Shown piece by piece: positions 20,529 through 27,126 of a stretch of DNA of 31,353 bases. The notes beneath the pieces were generated by a model that worked only from the letters and a program-made list of their open reading frames with translations, was not told where the DNA came from and made no database searches. This DNA comes from a virus, in IMG/VR virus record IMGVR_UViG_3300012359_000042, positions 1 to 31,353 of that record; one strand, 5' to 3'. The position numbers were made by a program, and so were the translations under genes. The stretch's first letter is position 1. Every line of letters starts with the position of its first letter.

Positions 20529-22091
20529 ATGCCCACCGGATACCACAAGCACGCCACCCCCAGTCACCAGCGCATCGCCGAGAACGGCACCATCTTCCGC
20601 TGCGTCGTCGGCTCCACCGTTCACGGCATATCCGTGAAAGCCCAAGACGACCGCGACGAAATGGGAATCTGCGTAGAGCCACGCGAATACGTCATCGGCC
20701 TCCAGCGGTTCGAGCAGTACATCACCCGCACCCAGCCTGAAGGGCACCGCAGCGGCCCAGGCGATCTTGACCTCACCATCTACTGTCATAATCCAGCGAG
20801 CAAGGTTCTCACGGCACAGTTGGACTGGGCCGCAATCGGGGACTTGACCGTCGGCCAGCACCTCGTCACCTTCGATGAAGGCTCACCATCACGCCGCCGG
20901 CATCGGCACTTCTCAACAGGCATCGTGACTGCTATTGAGACGCGGATTATGGAGCGGTGGCGAGTAGTTACCTCGCAAGGAGAGACGATCGTCACGCCCG
21001 GTCACCTATTCTTCGTGCGGAGAGAATGTCAGTGCAAAACCTGCCGGGCTAACAACACCCGCCGGGCGCGCTGGCTACGTGCCGACGAGTTGCAGTCAGG
21101 AGACGCGATCTACTCGCTGCCGGTATGGGAGTCTGAGCGCTCATGGGAATCGGGCTACCTTGCGGGACAGTTTGACGCAGACGGTTGCTTGAACTTCACG
21201 GGCAGTACTTCGCGGCTCTCCTGGGCACAGAAGGCCGGGCGTCCAGACATCCCATACGTTGAGCAACTTATGGCGGGCCGTGGATTCAAGACGCGCACCA
21301 ACGGGCCAACCAGAAGTGGCTGTAGCGCCGTACATGTTGCGGGTGACTGGACCGAGCAGATGCGTTTCCTTGGCACTGTCCAACCACAACGACTACTGCG
21401 GCATCCCGAGTTGAACCGACTCTGGGAGGCCCGCAGCTTGCAGGCGTGTGGCCGGGCCACCGTACAGGAAACCGCACCACTGCCGGATGGGCCGATGGTT
21501 GCGATGGAAACTAGCACCCGCACTTACATCGCCGATGGGCTTCTCACTCACAACTCCGCCCGTAAATGGATGAACCTTGCCCTCGCCGGCAACCCCACCA
21601 TCCTCCTGCCACTGTTCGTCCCAGACGACGCCATCCTGGTGCTCCACCCGGTAGCTAAAGAACTCCTCGCCCACCCGGAAATGATCATCAGCAGGCAGGT
21701 AGGTGAACGGTTCCTCGGCTACCTGAACCGTCAGCGACTGTCGTTGCTGTCCCGCGACGGGAAAGGCCGCGACGTCACCCGCGCCGAACTAGTGGAACAG
21801 TACGGCTTTGATACCAAATTCGCCGGGCACATGGTCCGTCTCGGCCTCCAGGGCGTTGAGCTGATGGAAACCGGCCGGATCACCTTGCCCGTTCCGGAAC
21901 CCTGGCGGACCTGGATCACCGACCTGCGCGTCGGCAAGCACACCCAGGCCGAAGCCCTCGAAGTCACCGTCAGTCTCGAAGAAGCACTGAAGCGACTCCG
22001 TATCACCTCCGAACTGCCTGAACGCCCCGACCGGGAAGCAGCCGACCGGTGGCTCATCAGCACCTACGAAACCCTCTGGGCGCAAGGATGA
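20529..22091 (+). CDS. Nucleotidyltransferase interrupted by an intein
   Basis: 520 residues. The extein (residues 1-85 joined to 343-520) is a Pol-beta-like nucleotidyltransferase of the COG3541 type: VVGSTVHGIS (GS motif, 27-36), DDRDEMGI (41-48) with paired acids, and the third strand DLDLTIY (79-85) continuing after splicing into SARKWMNLALAGNPTILLPL. It transfers a nucleotide to an unknown acceptor, in the cytoplasm. The intein (86-342) splits the enzyme exactly in the catalytic strand, so splicing is needed for activity. Starts from a leaderless promoter; its TGA overlaps the next ATG. Confidence 0.9.
   Translation: MPTGYHKHATPSHQRIAENGTIFRCVVGSTVHGISVKAQDDRDEMGICVEPREYVIGLQRFEQYITRTQPEGHRSGPGDLDLTIYCHNPASKVLTAQLDWAAIGDLTVGQHLVTFDEGSPSRRRHRHFSTGIVTAIETRIMERWRVVTSQGETIVTPGHLFFVRRECQCKTCRANNTRRARWLRADELQSGDAIYSLPVWESERSWESGYLAGQFDADGCLNFTGSTSRLSWAQKAGRPDIPYVEQLMAGRGFKTRTNGPTRSGCSAVHVAGDWTEQMRFLGTVQPQRLLRHPELNRLWEARSLQACGRATVQETAPLPDGPMVAMETSTRTYIADGLLTHNSARKWMNLALAGNPTILLPLFVPDDAILVLHPVAKELLAHPEMIISRQVGERFLGYLNRQRLSLLSRDGKGRDVTRAELVEQYGFDTKFAGHMVRLGLQGVELMETGRITLPVPEPWRTWITDLRVGKHTQAEALEVTVSLEEALKRLRITSELPERPDREAADRWLISTYETLWAQG
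20784..21554 (+). other. Intein with LAGLIDADG-like motif
   Basis: 257 residues starting at Cys86 and ending with His-Asn (341-342), followed by Ser343 as +1 residue. N-terminal splicing block ASKVLTAQLDWAAIGDLTVG, block B ETIVTPGHLFFV with the TxxH signature, block F-G TYIADGLLTHN. One endonuclease motif, LAGQFDADG (211-219), is visible; the second is not obvious, so the homing activity may be reduced. The inferred spliced junction Tyr-Ser restores a continuous nucleotidyltransferase strand. Confidence 0.92.
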
Positions 22092-22192
22092 TCTGCAAAC
22101 GTTGCCAGGACAACCATCACGAGGACTGCAAAGGCGGAACCTGGTGCGACTGCCAGCACGCCGACCGTGCCCAGTTCCCAGCGAAGGTCTGA
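22088..22192 (+). CDS. 34-residue zinc microprotein
   Basis: MICKRCQDNHHEDCKGGTWC followed by DCQHADRAQFPAKV: C-x2-C, C-x5-C-x-C and several His, a compact zinc site. ATGA overlap with the nucleotidyltransferase gene; AAGG upstream. Confidence 0.65.
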   Translation: MICKRCQDNHHEDCKGGTWCDCQHADRAQFPAKV

Positions 22193-22196
22193 CCCA

Positions 22197-22604
22197 ATGG
22201 ACTCCTACGCCCTGATCCAAGTCCTCGCAGCCTTCGAGCAGGCCGAGCTTTTCGAGGGCCTCATGTGGCGGACCGCCGATGACGGTGGCATCAAACTGTT
22301 CGCCCAGTGCAACGACGTGTTTGCCTGGGCCACCGCGGACTGCGAAGAAATCACCGACGACGATGTCCCGGTCCTCCAGCAAGCCCTGCGGGATCTGCAA
22401 GTCACGAAGGAGGAGTATTACCTCCCCGAACTGTTCGTTGCCCGCAAGCGGCACCTGCGCCCGCAGAAGCCTTTCTACAAGGGAATGACACCAGCGACAG
22501 CGGCACTGTTCGACGCCTGCTGCACCGAAGCTGAGCGCGCCGAGTTCGACCGTAAGGATCGTGAGTTCTGGCTGTCAGTCGCCCACCGGGCCAGACCCCG
22601 ATGA
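22197..22604 (+). CDS. Hypothetical protein
   Basis: 135 residues from ATG 22197. An acidic, helical N-terminal half (ALIQVLAAFEQAELFEGLMW, ATADCEEITDDDVPVLQQAL) and a basic C-terminal half (RKRHLRPQKPFYKGMTPATA). The frame opens at 22167 but that overlaps the preceding gene. No family recognised. Confidence 0.78.
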   Translation: MDSYALIQVLAAFEQAELFEGLMWRTADDGGIKLFAQCNDVFAWATADCEEITDDDVPVLQQALRDLQVTKEEYYLPELFVARKRHLRPQKPFYKGMTPATAALFDACCTEAERAEFDRKDREFWLSVAHRARPR

Positions 22605-22888
22605 GAGTCTGGTTCGGCATGATCGTGGACCGCGAGTTCTACGACGGCGTCGTTCACCCAAGCCCCCAGTGGGCTGTCATGGCCCGTGACGTGCTCACCG
22701 CTAAGGGTTACCAGCTCACCGACGACGAGCCTGTTATTCGCTGGACGAAGATCACTGAGCAGTGGGCCGCGATCAGCGGCGGCGACATAAAGGCCGGTGA
22801 TTACTGGCTTCACGTCGGCTTCCACGAAATACCTGGCACTGAGGTGCCAGACGTCGTCGAAGGAGAACCAGGATGGTCTGGAACCTGA
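22601..22888 (+). CDS. Hypothetical protein
   Basis: 95 residues, MRVWFGMIVDREFYDGVVHP then EWR-free mixed alpha/beta sequence with several Trp. ATGA overlap with the preceding gene. Overlaps the next membrane micro-ORF by 16 bases. No domain recognised. Confidence 0.76.
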   Translation: MRVWFGMIVDREFYDGVVHPSPQWAVMARDVLTAKGYQLTDDEPVIRWTKITEQWAAISGGDIKAGDYWLHVGFHEIPGTEVPDVVEGEPGWSGT

Positions 22889-22962
22889 CCCAGATAGCAG
22901 CAGGACTGGTCGCCGTGTGGCTGACCTGGCGTCTTTCGCCGTGGCCTGACGGCAGGCACTGA
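22873..22962 (+). CDS. 29-residue membrane microprotein
   Basis: MVWNLTQIAAGLVAVWLTWR then LSPWPDGRH, one hydrophobic helix flanked by a short basic tail. GAAGGAGAA lies 7 bases upstream, a strong site for this length. Membrane topology N-out or N-in cannot be told. Confidence 0.62.
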   Translation: MVWNLTQIAAGLVAVWLTWRLSPWPDGRH

Positions 22963-22993
22963 TGTTCTACCGCTAATTCAAGGAGACAAGACC

Positions 22994-23191
22994 ATGGCCG
23001 ACCAGGTGGTCTGCGACTACTGTTACCAAGTTATTAGTCAGCGAGCACGCGACGACGGAGAAATGTTCCACGTCTACGTCACCCTCGGCTGGGGACACGG
23101 CGACGGACGCTGGCGCGAATACCATCGCCGCTGCGCACGCAGTCTCACCCTCGCAGACGTGTACAACACAGAAGGCTTCAAGCCGCTATGA
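22994..23191 (+). CDS. Zinc-knuckle protein
   Basis: 65 residues: CDYCYQVIS (C-x2-C, residues 7-10), a beta hairpin (FHVYVTLGWGHGDGRW), then YHRRCARSL giving His and Cys, completing a treble-clef-like site. AAGGAGA is 8 bases upstream. Confidence 0.78.
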   Translation: MADQVVCDYCYQVISQRARDDGEMFHVYVTLGWGHGDGRWREYHRRCARSLTLADVYNTEGFKPL

Positions 23192-23218
23192 CGGCTGGAC
23201 TGAGATGGAGTCATGGTT

Positions 23219-23446
23219 ATGAGAGCTGAAGACATCCAGTCCCAGTGGCTCACCGACGCAACAGTCGGCACCAAATACCACGTCACCTGGGATGACTGCT
23301 GCGTCGCAGGCAGTTTCGAAGCCACCCTGGTAACCAAAAACCCGGCAGACGAAATCCCCGGCTACCCGGAGTGGCTGAACAGTGCCACCTTCGACAACGG
23401 TGTCACCATCAGCGGCGACGGTGTGGAGATCACCGAGACGGCATGA
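23219..23446 (+). CDS. Small beta-rich hypothetical protein
   Basis: 75 residues from ATG 23219, where GGAG is 8 bases upstream (ATG 23213 is too close). MRAEDIQSQWLTDATVGTKY followed by HVTWDDCCVAGSFEATLVT and DNGVTISGDGVEITE: strands suggesting a small barrel. No family recognised. Confidence 0.75.
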   Translation: MRAEDIQSQWLTDATVGTKYHVTWDDCCVAGSFEATLVTKNPADEIPGYPEWLNSATFDNGVTISGDGVEITETA

Positions 23447-23610
23447 ACACGCAAACGCAGAACAGTCAAGGTGAATGGGTGCCGTCCATCCCGGTGCCGT
23501 TCTACTCTTGGTTCCCCCGGTACCGCTGCCCCGAATGTCAGGCGGCGTACTGGACACGCCCCGGGTACCGGGGACACTACGCGCTCGCGCATATTCTGGG
23601 GACACCTTAA
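23443..23610 (+). CDS. C2H2-type zinc-finger microprotein
   Basis: 55 residues with YRCPECQAAYWTRPGYRGHY followed by ALAHILG: C-x2-C-x12-H-x4-H, a good C2H2 finger of the kind found in phage regulators. ATGA overlap with the preceding gene. Possibly DNA-binding. Confidence 0.75.
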   Translation: MNTQTQNSQGEWVPSIPVPFYSWFPRYRCPECQAAYWTRPGYRGHYALAHILGTP

Positions 23611-23614
23611 AACG

Positions 23615-23623
23615 TGGTATACT
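23615..23623 (+). promoter_or_regulatory. Leaderless promoter for the RAMP-array locus
   Basis: TGGTATACTAG, 5 bases before ATG 23629. It is the only clear promoter before array A, the RAMP gene and array B, and the next strong terminator is at 26565, so the ~3-kb unit is probably read from here. Confidence 0.82.
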
Positions 23624-23628
23624 AGAGT

Positions 23629-23865
23629 ATGAGTGAATATCAGGACCCGGTGCGGCAGGCGGTCGAGACATACTTCACCGAAAACCAGTCCGTCATATCC
23701 GCCGTTGCCGCAAAAGAACTCATCGACACCATCCTGCCCAGCAGCACGCTCCGCGGATGGCTATGGGGTAGGCGGTACGAAACCCTCACCGCCTACATCA
23801 CTCACCTGAGCCGCATGACCGGCGCACGTGACGCCCGCGACACACAGAAAGGAGCCTTCGCCTAA
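23629..23865 (+). CDS. Small helical protein at head of RAMP-array locus
   Basis: 78 residues (MSEYQDPVRQAVETYFTENQ, then VISAVAAKELIDTILPSSTL and RGWLWGRRYETLTAYITHLSRM). The N-terminal half looks like a helical, helix-turn-helix-like domain with a Trp/Arg turn. It starts from the leaderless promoter and ends at TAA 23863-23865, after which the same frame stays open and coding-like to 24171. Residues 56-62 (YITHLSR) resemble the first variable block of array A. Function unknown; a DNA-binding or regulatory role is only a guess. Confidence 0.8.
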   Translation: MSEYQDPVRQAVETYFTENQSVISAVAAKELIDTILPSSTLRGWLWGRRYETLTAYITHLSRMTGARDARDTQKGAFA

Positions 23866-24171
23866 CAGGTCGAGCAGCTCGAAGGTGCCATCGCGGCGGC
23901 CGAAGCCGCCGGCAACAGCGAACCTATCCACGAAATCTCCAAACTCTGGCACTGCGCCAACCAGGACGGCCGGCCGGTGCGGAAGCGTCTCGGTGACATG
24001 AACCGGACTGAAGTCAGATTCGTTCAGCATCGGGCCGAAGCCAACGTCCGGTACTACCAGCGAAGAATCAGATTCCTCGATCTGCTCGCCGAACGACTCG
24101 ACGACACCCAGACCGTTTCCGACGTGTTCTCAGCCGAGGAGCTTCAGGCCGTTCTCGATTCGATCACCTGA
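23866..24171 (+). other. In-frame continuation after TAA (101 codons)
   Basis: Directly after the TAA the same frame reads QVEQLEGAIAAAEAAGNSEP, then HEISKLWHCANQDGRPVRKR and a helical C-terminus to TGA 24171. Composition and helical pattern look like real coding sequence from the first codon, yet no ATG, GTG or TTG occurs in frame until GTG 23977. Either one 180-residue gene carries a nonsense mutation or programmed readthrough, or a second protein starts at GTG 23977 (64 residues) by reinitiation. AAAGGAG lies 10 bases before the TAA. Its stop codon overlaps the first anchor of array A. Confidence 0.6.
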
Positions 24172-24890
24172 CTACTCATCCCACCCCCACCCACTCCTGC
24201 CCCGCACGACCAGCCGCTCCTGGCCTCCCCCACCCTTACCGACAAGCCACCCCTACCCGGCCCGACCCGGGCGACTGACCTGACCGATTCGGCCCCGCCC
24301 CCGCGACGAACCTGACCGACCCCAACCCCCGCCGCTCCCGCCCGGACGACGCACCGCCCCGCCCCAGACCTGCCCCGGCCGACTATCCATGTCGCCCCGC
24401 CCCGACCCCTGCGACTGCCCATCCCTGCCCCGCCCGCACCCGGCGACGCGCCCGGCCGTTCCGCACCGAACCATGCGACTTCACTGTCCACCCCACCCCG
24501 CCACCTTCCTTCACGCCCCGACAAGCCCATCCCGACCCGTTCTGTCCCCCGCGACGACCCGCGCCTGCGACCAGCCAGCCCCGGCCTACCCCACCCGCGC
24601 CGACGAGCCCCGCCATTTCGACCACCCGCGCCGACCCAGCCCAGGCCAACCCCCGCGACTACCCAGCCCAGCCCGAGCGACAGACCCTACCCCCCCCACC
24701 CTGGCGACGACCCATACCCTTCCGGCCCTCACCCCCGCGACAAGCCGGCCCAACCCGCCCCTGCTCCTGCGACGAGCCCTGCCGAAACCCGGCCGCTCCT
24801 TCCCGCGCGACGCACCGCCCACCCCTCCCCATGCCTGTCCCGAACGACTAACCGCGCCGCGCCACCCAAGCACCTTCCCACGACAAAATC
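24169..24890 (+). repeat. Array A: CGAC blocks of triplets separated by CC
   Basis: By hand I place 23 anchors (22 CGAC, first one TGAC overlapping the preceding stop) at 24169, 24207, 24240, 24272, 24304, 24347, 24380, 24412, 24444, 24476, 24519, 24552, 24568, 24601, 24619, 24656, 24678, 24705, 24738, 24770, 24808, 24845, 24881. Each block reads CGAC-NNN-(CC-NNN)n. Intervals are mostly 32/33 bases (6 triplets), with 37/38, 43, 27, 22 and 16-18. About 91 of 110 inter-triplet positions are exactly CC and most others end in C. No block repeats another, so triplets are variable. The 5-base rhythm excludes protein coding. The last three or four blocks decay before the RAMP gene's ribosome-binding site. 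Confidence 0.93.
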
Positions 24891-24909
24891 ACCCAAAAGG
24901 AGAACCGAA

Positions 24910-25617
24910 ATGCCATCTGTTTTTGCTGATCTTCAGTCCCGCGCTTGGCCCTACCGCTACGTTGGCCGCCTTCACGTTGCCACCCTTTGCGGCGGCGTCC
25001 CCGCCGACGAGAAGCAGGTGACCGGGTGGATCTCAGCAAAGCTGAAGGACACCCGGTCGCCTGGCGAAATCTCCGAACTGGTGCTCCGCACCATGGCTGA
25101 CCGTGCCGCCGCCGGTGACGCCATCACCCAAGACCAGGCCATCGCTGAAGTGGCCGGGTCCATGGTCGGGCAGAACGGGTTTAAACAGGACCGGGCCGGC
25201 TTGTTCATCGAAGGGCGGCAGTTGAAGTCCGCCTTGAAGGAAGCCGTCTCGGTGGCGGTCGCTGCGAACAAGCTGCGCAAGGGCGGCTGGGGCGTCACCA
25301 AGAAGGGGCTCTACTCCTTCGTCGCTGAGCATGTGTTCGTCGCCGAGGAGAAGCTGCACCTGATGCGCGACGGCAGCCACCTCGACCACCCCGACGGCAC
25401 TCTCCAAAAGATGGTGCACACGTGGCGTGGCGACGCCATTTCCTACGAGGACTTCTGCCACGAAGTGGATTTGGACTTCACCATCATGTCCGACTACCAG
25501 TTTTCCCGCGACGAGTGGGGGCTTATTTGGTTGACCGGTCAGCTAGAGGGCATCGGCGCGTCCAGATCGCAGGGTTTTGGCCGCTATGAGGTGGTTCGCT
25601 GGGATCAGGAAAGCTAA
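24910..25617 (+). CDS. RAMP (Cas7-like) protein between two arrays
   Basis: 235 residues. Three features fit the RAMP/Cas7 superfamily, best matched to Csm3/Cmr4/Csf2-type proteins: the opening strand YRYVGRLHVATLCGGVPADE (15-34), the conserved loop FIEGRQLKSALKEA (99-112; compare IPGSSLKGALR in Csm3/Cmr4), and the C-terminal glycine-rich loop EGIGASRSQGFGRYEVV (213-229). No nuclease motif, HD or Cas10 partner is visible. Such proteins coat guide RNA and hold it in a fixed register. AAGGAG is 8 bases before ATG. It lies alone among phage genes, flanked on both sides by periodic arrays, so it probably binds their transcript. Confidence 0.82.
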   Translation: MPSVFADLQSRAWPYRYVGRLHVATLCGGVPADEKQVTGWISAKLKDTRSPGEISELVLRTMADRAAAGDAITQDQAIAEVAGSMVGQNGFKQDRAGLFIEGRQLKSALKEAVSVAVAANKLRKGGWGVTKKGLYSFVAEHVFVAEEKLHLMRDGSHLDHPDGTLQKMVHTWRGDAISYEDFCHEVDLDFTIMSDYQFSRDEWGLIWLTGQLEGIGASRSQGFGRYEVVRWDQES

Positions 25618-25621
25618 CACC

Positions 25622-26560
25622 CGACCAGCCGGACCTTCCCGGCCCCGGCCTACCCGAACCGACGAAATCGCGCTCGGCCTGCCCGCCCATATGACTGGCC
25701 TTGCCACCCCGGCCCCATCCATGCCGAACCGACCCACCTCACCTGCCCAAGTCACCCCACGCGACTACCCACTCCGGCCCTTCCCGCGTGACGAATCAGG
25801 CCGTCCCCGTTCGCACCAATCCCCCACGACCAGCCATCCCCTCCCGGCCACCCTGCCACACCGTACCGACAGGCCCAGTCCGCCCATGCCACCCCGTAAC
25901 CGACATGCCGTGCCGTCCCTGTCCGAGTCGTGCCAAGACGACGAGCCATCCCAGCCCCAGTCCGCCCCTACCGACGTGCCGCGTCATGCCTGCCCGCCCC
26001 GGGCCTCGTGACAAGCCATCCCTGTCCCGCCCGCTCCGCGTGACAAGTCGAGCCGCTCCTGCCCTGCCCAAGCCACACGACTACACCCCCCGGCCCTGGC
26101 CCATCCTCCCCTGGCCCGACCGACCATGCTTGGCCGCTCCTGCCCTGCCCGCACCCCCACGACTACACCCACCGGCCCAACCCGAACCGAACGACTACTC
26201 TGGCCACCCCGCGCCTTCCCGCCCCCGCGACCCCCCAAGCCGACACGGCCCGCCCCCGGACGACGGACCACGCCGCGCCCCCCCCACTGACAAGTCCGAC
26301 CGCCCCACCCCCGCCCGCGTGACGAACCTGGACGTGCCGACCCAGCCCCTCCGACAGTCCTCGCCAGCACCGTCCACCCCAACCCGGACGACAAACCGGC
26401 CCTCTCCGGCCCGTCCCGTTCCTTACGACGAACCCTCCCGCTCCCATCCCTACGACCGACCGGCCCGTTCCGCACCCTTCCACTCCCTCGACAGAACAAG
26501 CCGGGCCGACCCTGTTCCACCCGACATGCCATCCCGTTCCCTTCCACCCCCGGCGACCTA
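25622..26560 (+). repeat. Array B: CGAC/TGAC blocks of triplets separated by CC
   Basis: 28 anchors placed by hand at 25622, 25660, 25692, 25730, 25762, 25789, 25827, 25867, 25901, 25939, 25972, 26009, 26041, 26078, 26121, 26160, 26192, 26228, 26261, 26288, 26320, 26352, 26389, 26426, 26453, 26489, 26522, 26554; those at 25692, 25789, 26009, 26041, 26288 and 26320 are TGAC. Intervals are mostly 32/33 or 36-38, four-triplet-plus blocks of 27 and one of 43. About 117 of 140 inter-triplet positions are CC, excluding the irregular block at 25827. It starts 5 bases after the RAMP stop and ends 5 bases before a terminator stem. Confidence 0.93.
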
Positions 26561-26564
26561 TCGA

Positions 26565-26600
26565 AACGCCGCCCGGAGCATGCTCCGGGCGGCGTTTTTT
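26565..26600 (+). terminator. Strong intrinsic terminator ending the array locus
   Basis: A perfect 16-base-pair palindrome AACGCCGCCCGGAGCA/TGCTCCGGGCGGCGTT followed by TTTTTT. The only classical terminator with a long T tract in the window, placed immediately after array B; it would give the array transcript a fixed 3' end. Confidence 0.93.
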
Positions 26601-26677
26601 ATTGTCCGAAACCAAGGGCTTCCGTTCTTACCCGCCGGTGACGGAAGGCAAGTCACCGCAGGTCAAGGGCACCTCGC

Positions 26678-26686
26678 TGGTATACT
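26678..26686 (+). promoter_or_regulatory. Leaderless promoter TGGTATACT
   Basis: TGGTATACTAC, 7 bases before ATG 26694. First promoter after the array terminator. A short ATG at 26689 would give only two codons and is ignored. Confidence 0.8.
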
Positions 26687-26693
26687 ACATGTC

Positions 26694-26912
26694 ATGACCG
26701 GCATTCCCGAGGGAACAACCTGCCAGTACTGCGACCACCTAGCCACCGAAACTGTCGTCGATTCGGTGATGGACTGGGTTCACGGACACGCCAGCTACCT
26801 GTGCAAACACTGCATGCTGGAAGGATTCATTCACCAGGCCGAGGACATGGCCGCCAAGATCCCAGGGTGGCGCGAAGAACTCAAGGCCGCTTGCCCGCCG
26901 GTGGAGAAGTGA
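26694..26912 (+). CDS. Zinc-knuckle protein
   Basis: 72 residues with CQYCDHLA (residues 10-13) and CKHCMLEG, two CxxC pairs about 27 residues apart, a zinc-ribbon arrangement. The long open frame extending upstream to 25701 is an artefact of array B. Leaderless start at ATG 26694. Confidence 0.8.
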   Translation: MTGIPEGTTCQYCDHLATETVVDSVMDWVHGHASYLCKHCMLEGFIHQAEDMAAKIPGWREELKAACPPVEK

Positions 26913-26937
26913 GACTTCCCGCAGGTCAGGCGCTATG

Positions 26938-26946
26938 TGATACCCT
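26938..26946 (+). promoter_or_regulatory. Possible leaderless promoter (TGATACCCT)
   Basis: TGATACCCT ends 6 bases before ATG 26953, the same geometry as the TGGTATACT promoters, but the match is only partial. No Shine-Dalgarno is present, which supports a leaderless start. Confidence 0.4.
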
Positions 26947-26952
26947 ACCACC

Positions 26953-27126
26953 ATGAACATCATTAGCCCCCTGCTCTGCTACCGGTGCCTCAACCACGAA
27001 TGCGAACACCCCGGCAAGCACCGTCAAACCCCCGAAGGCCAAACCCCGCCCCGCCCCGCCGACACCATCTACGACGGTGACGCCATCTGCGCAGGCTGCC
27101 TCCACCACCTGCGAGCGACCCCATGA
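26953..27126 (+). CDS. Cys-rich microprotein
   Basis: 57 residues: CYRCLNHECEHPGKH (C-x2-C-x4-C-x-H), a Pro-rich linker, then CAGCLHHL. A two-part zinc site resembling a treble clef. ATGA overlap with the following micro-ORF. Confidence 0.72.
   Translation: MNIISPLLCYRCLNHECEHPGKHRQTPEGQTPPRPADTIYDGDAICAGCLHHLRATP

Noticed and set aside
24169-26560. Open frames of up to 400 codons across the arrays on both strands
   Set aside because: The 5-base rhythm produces Pro/Arg/Gly-rich stop-poor frames by composition; none has a credible start and all cross array anchors.
24169-26560. Conventional CRISPR arrays
   Set aside because: No repeat of 20 or more identical bases exists; only CGAC and CC positions are shared, and blocks have mixed lengths.
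24169-26560. TIGR-type arrays with a Tas protein
   Set aside because: The protein between the arrays has RAMP-like loops and no Nop-like domain that I can see, and the 5-base CC pattern is not part of TIGR arrays as I recall them.
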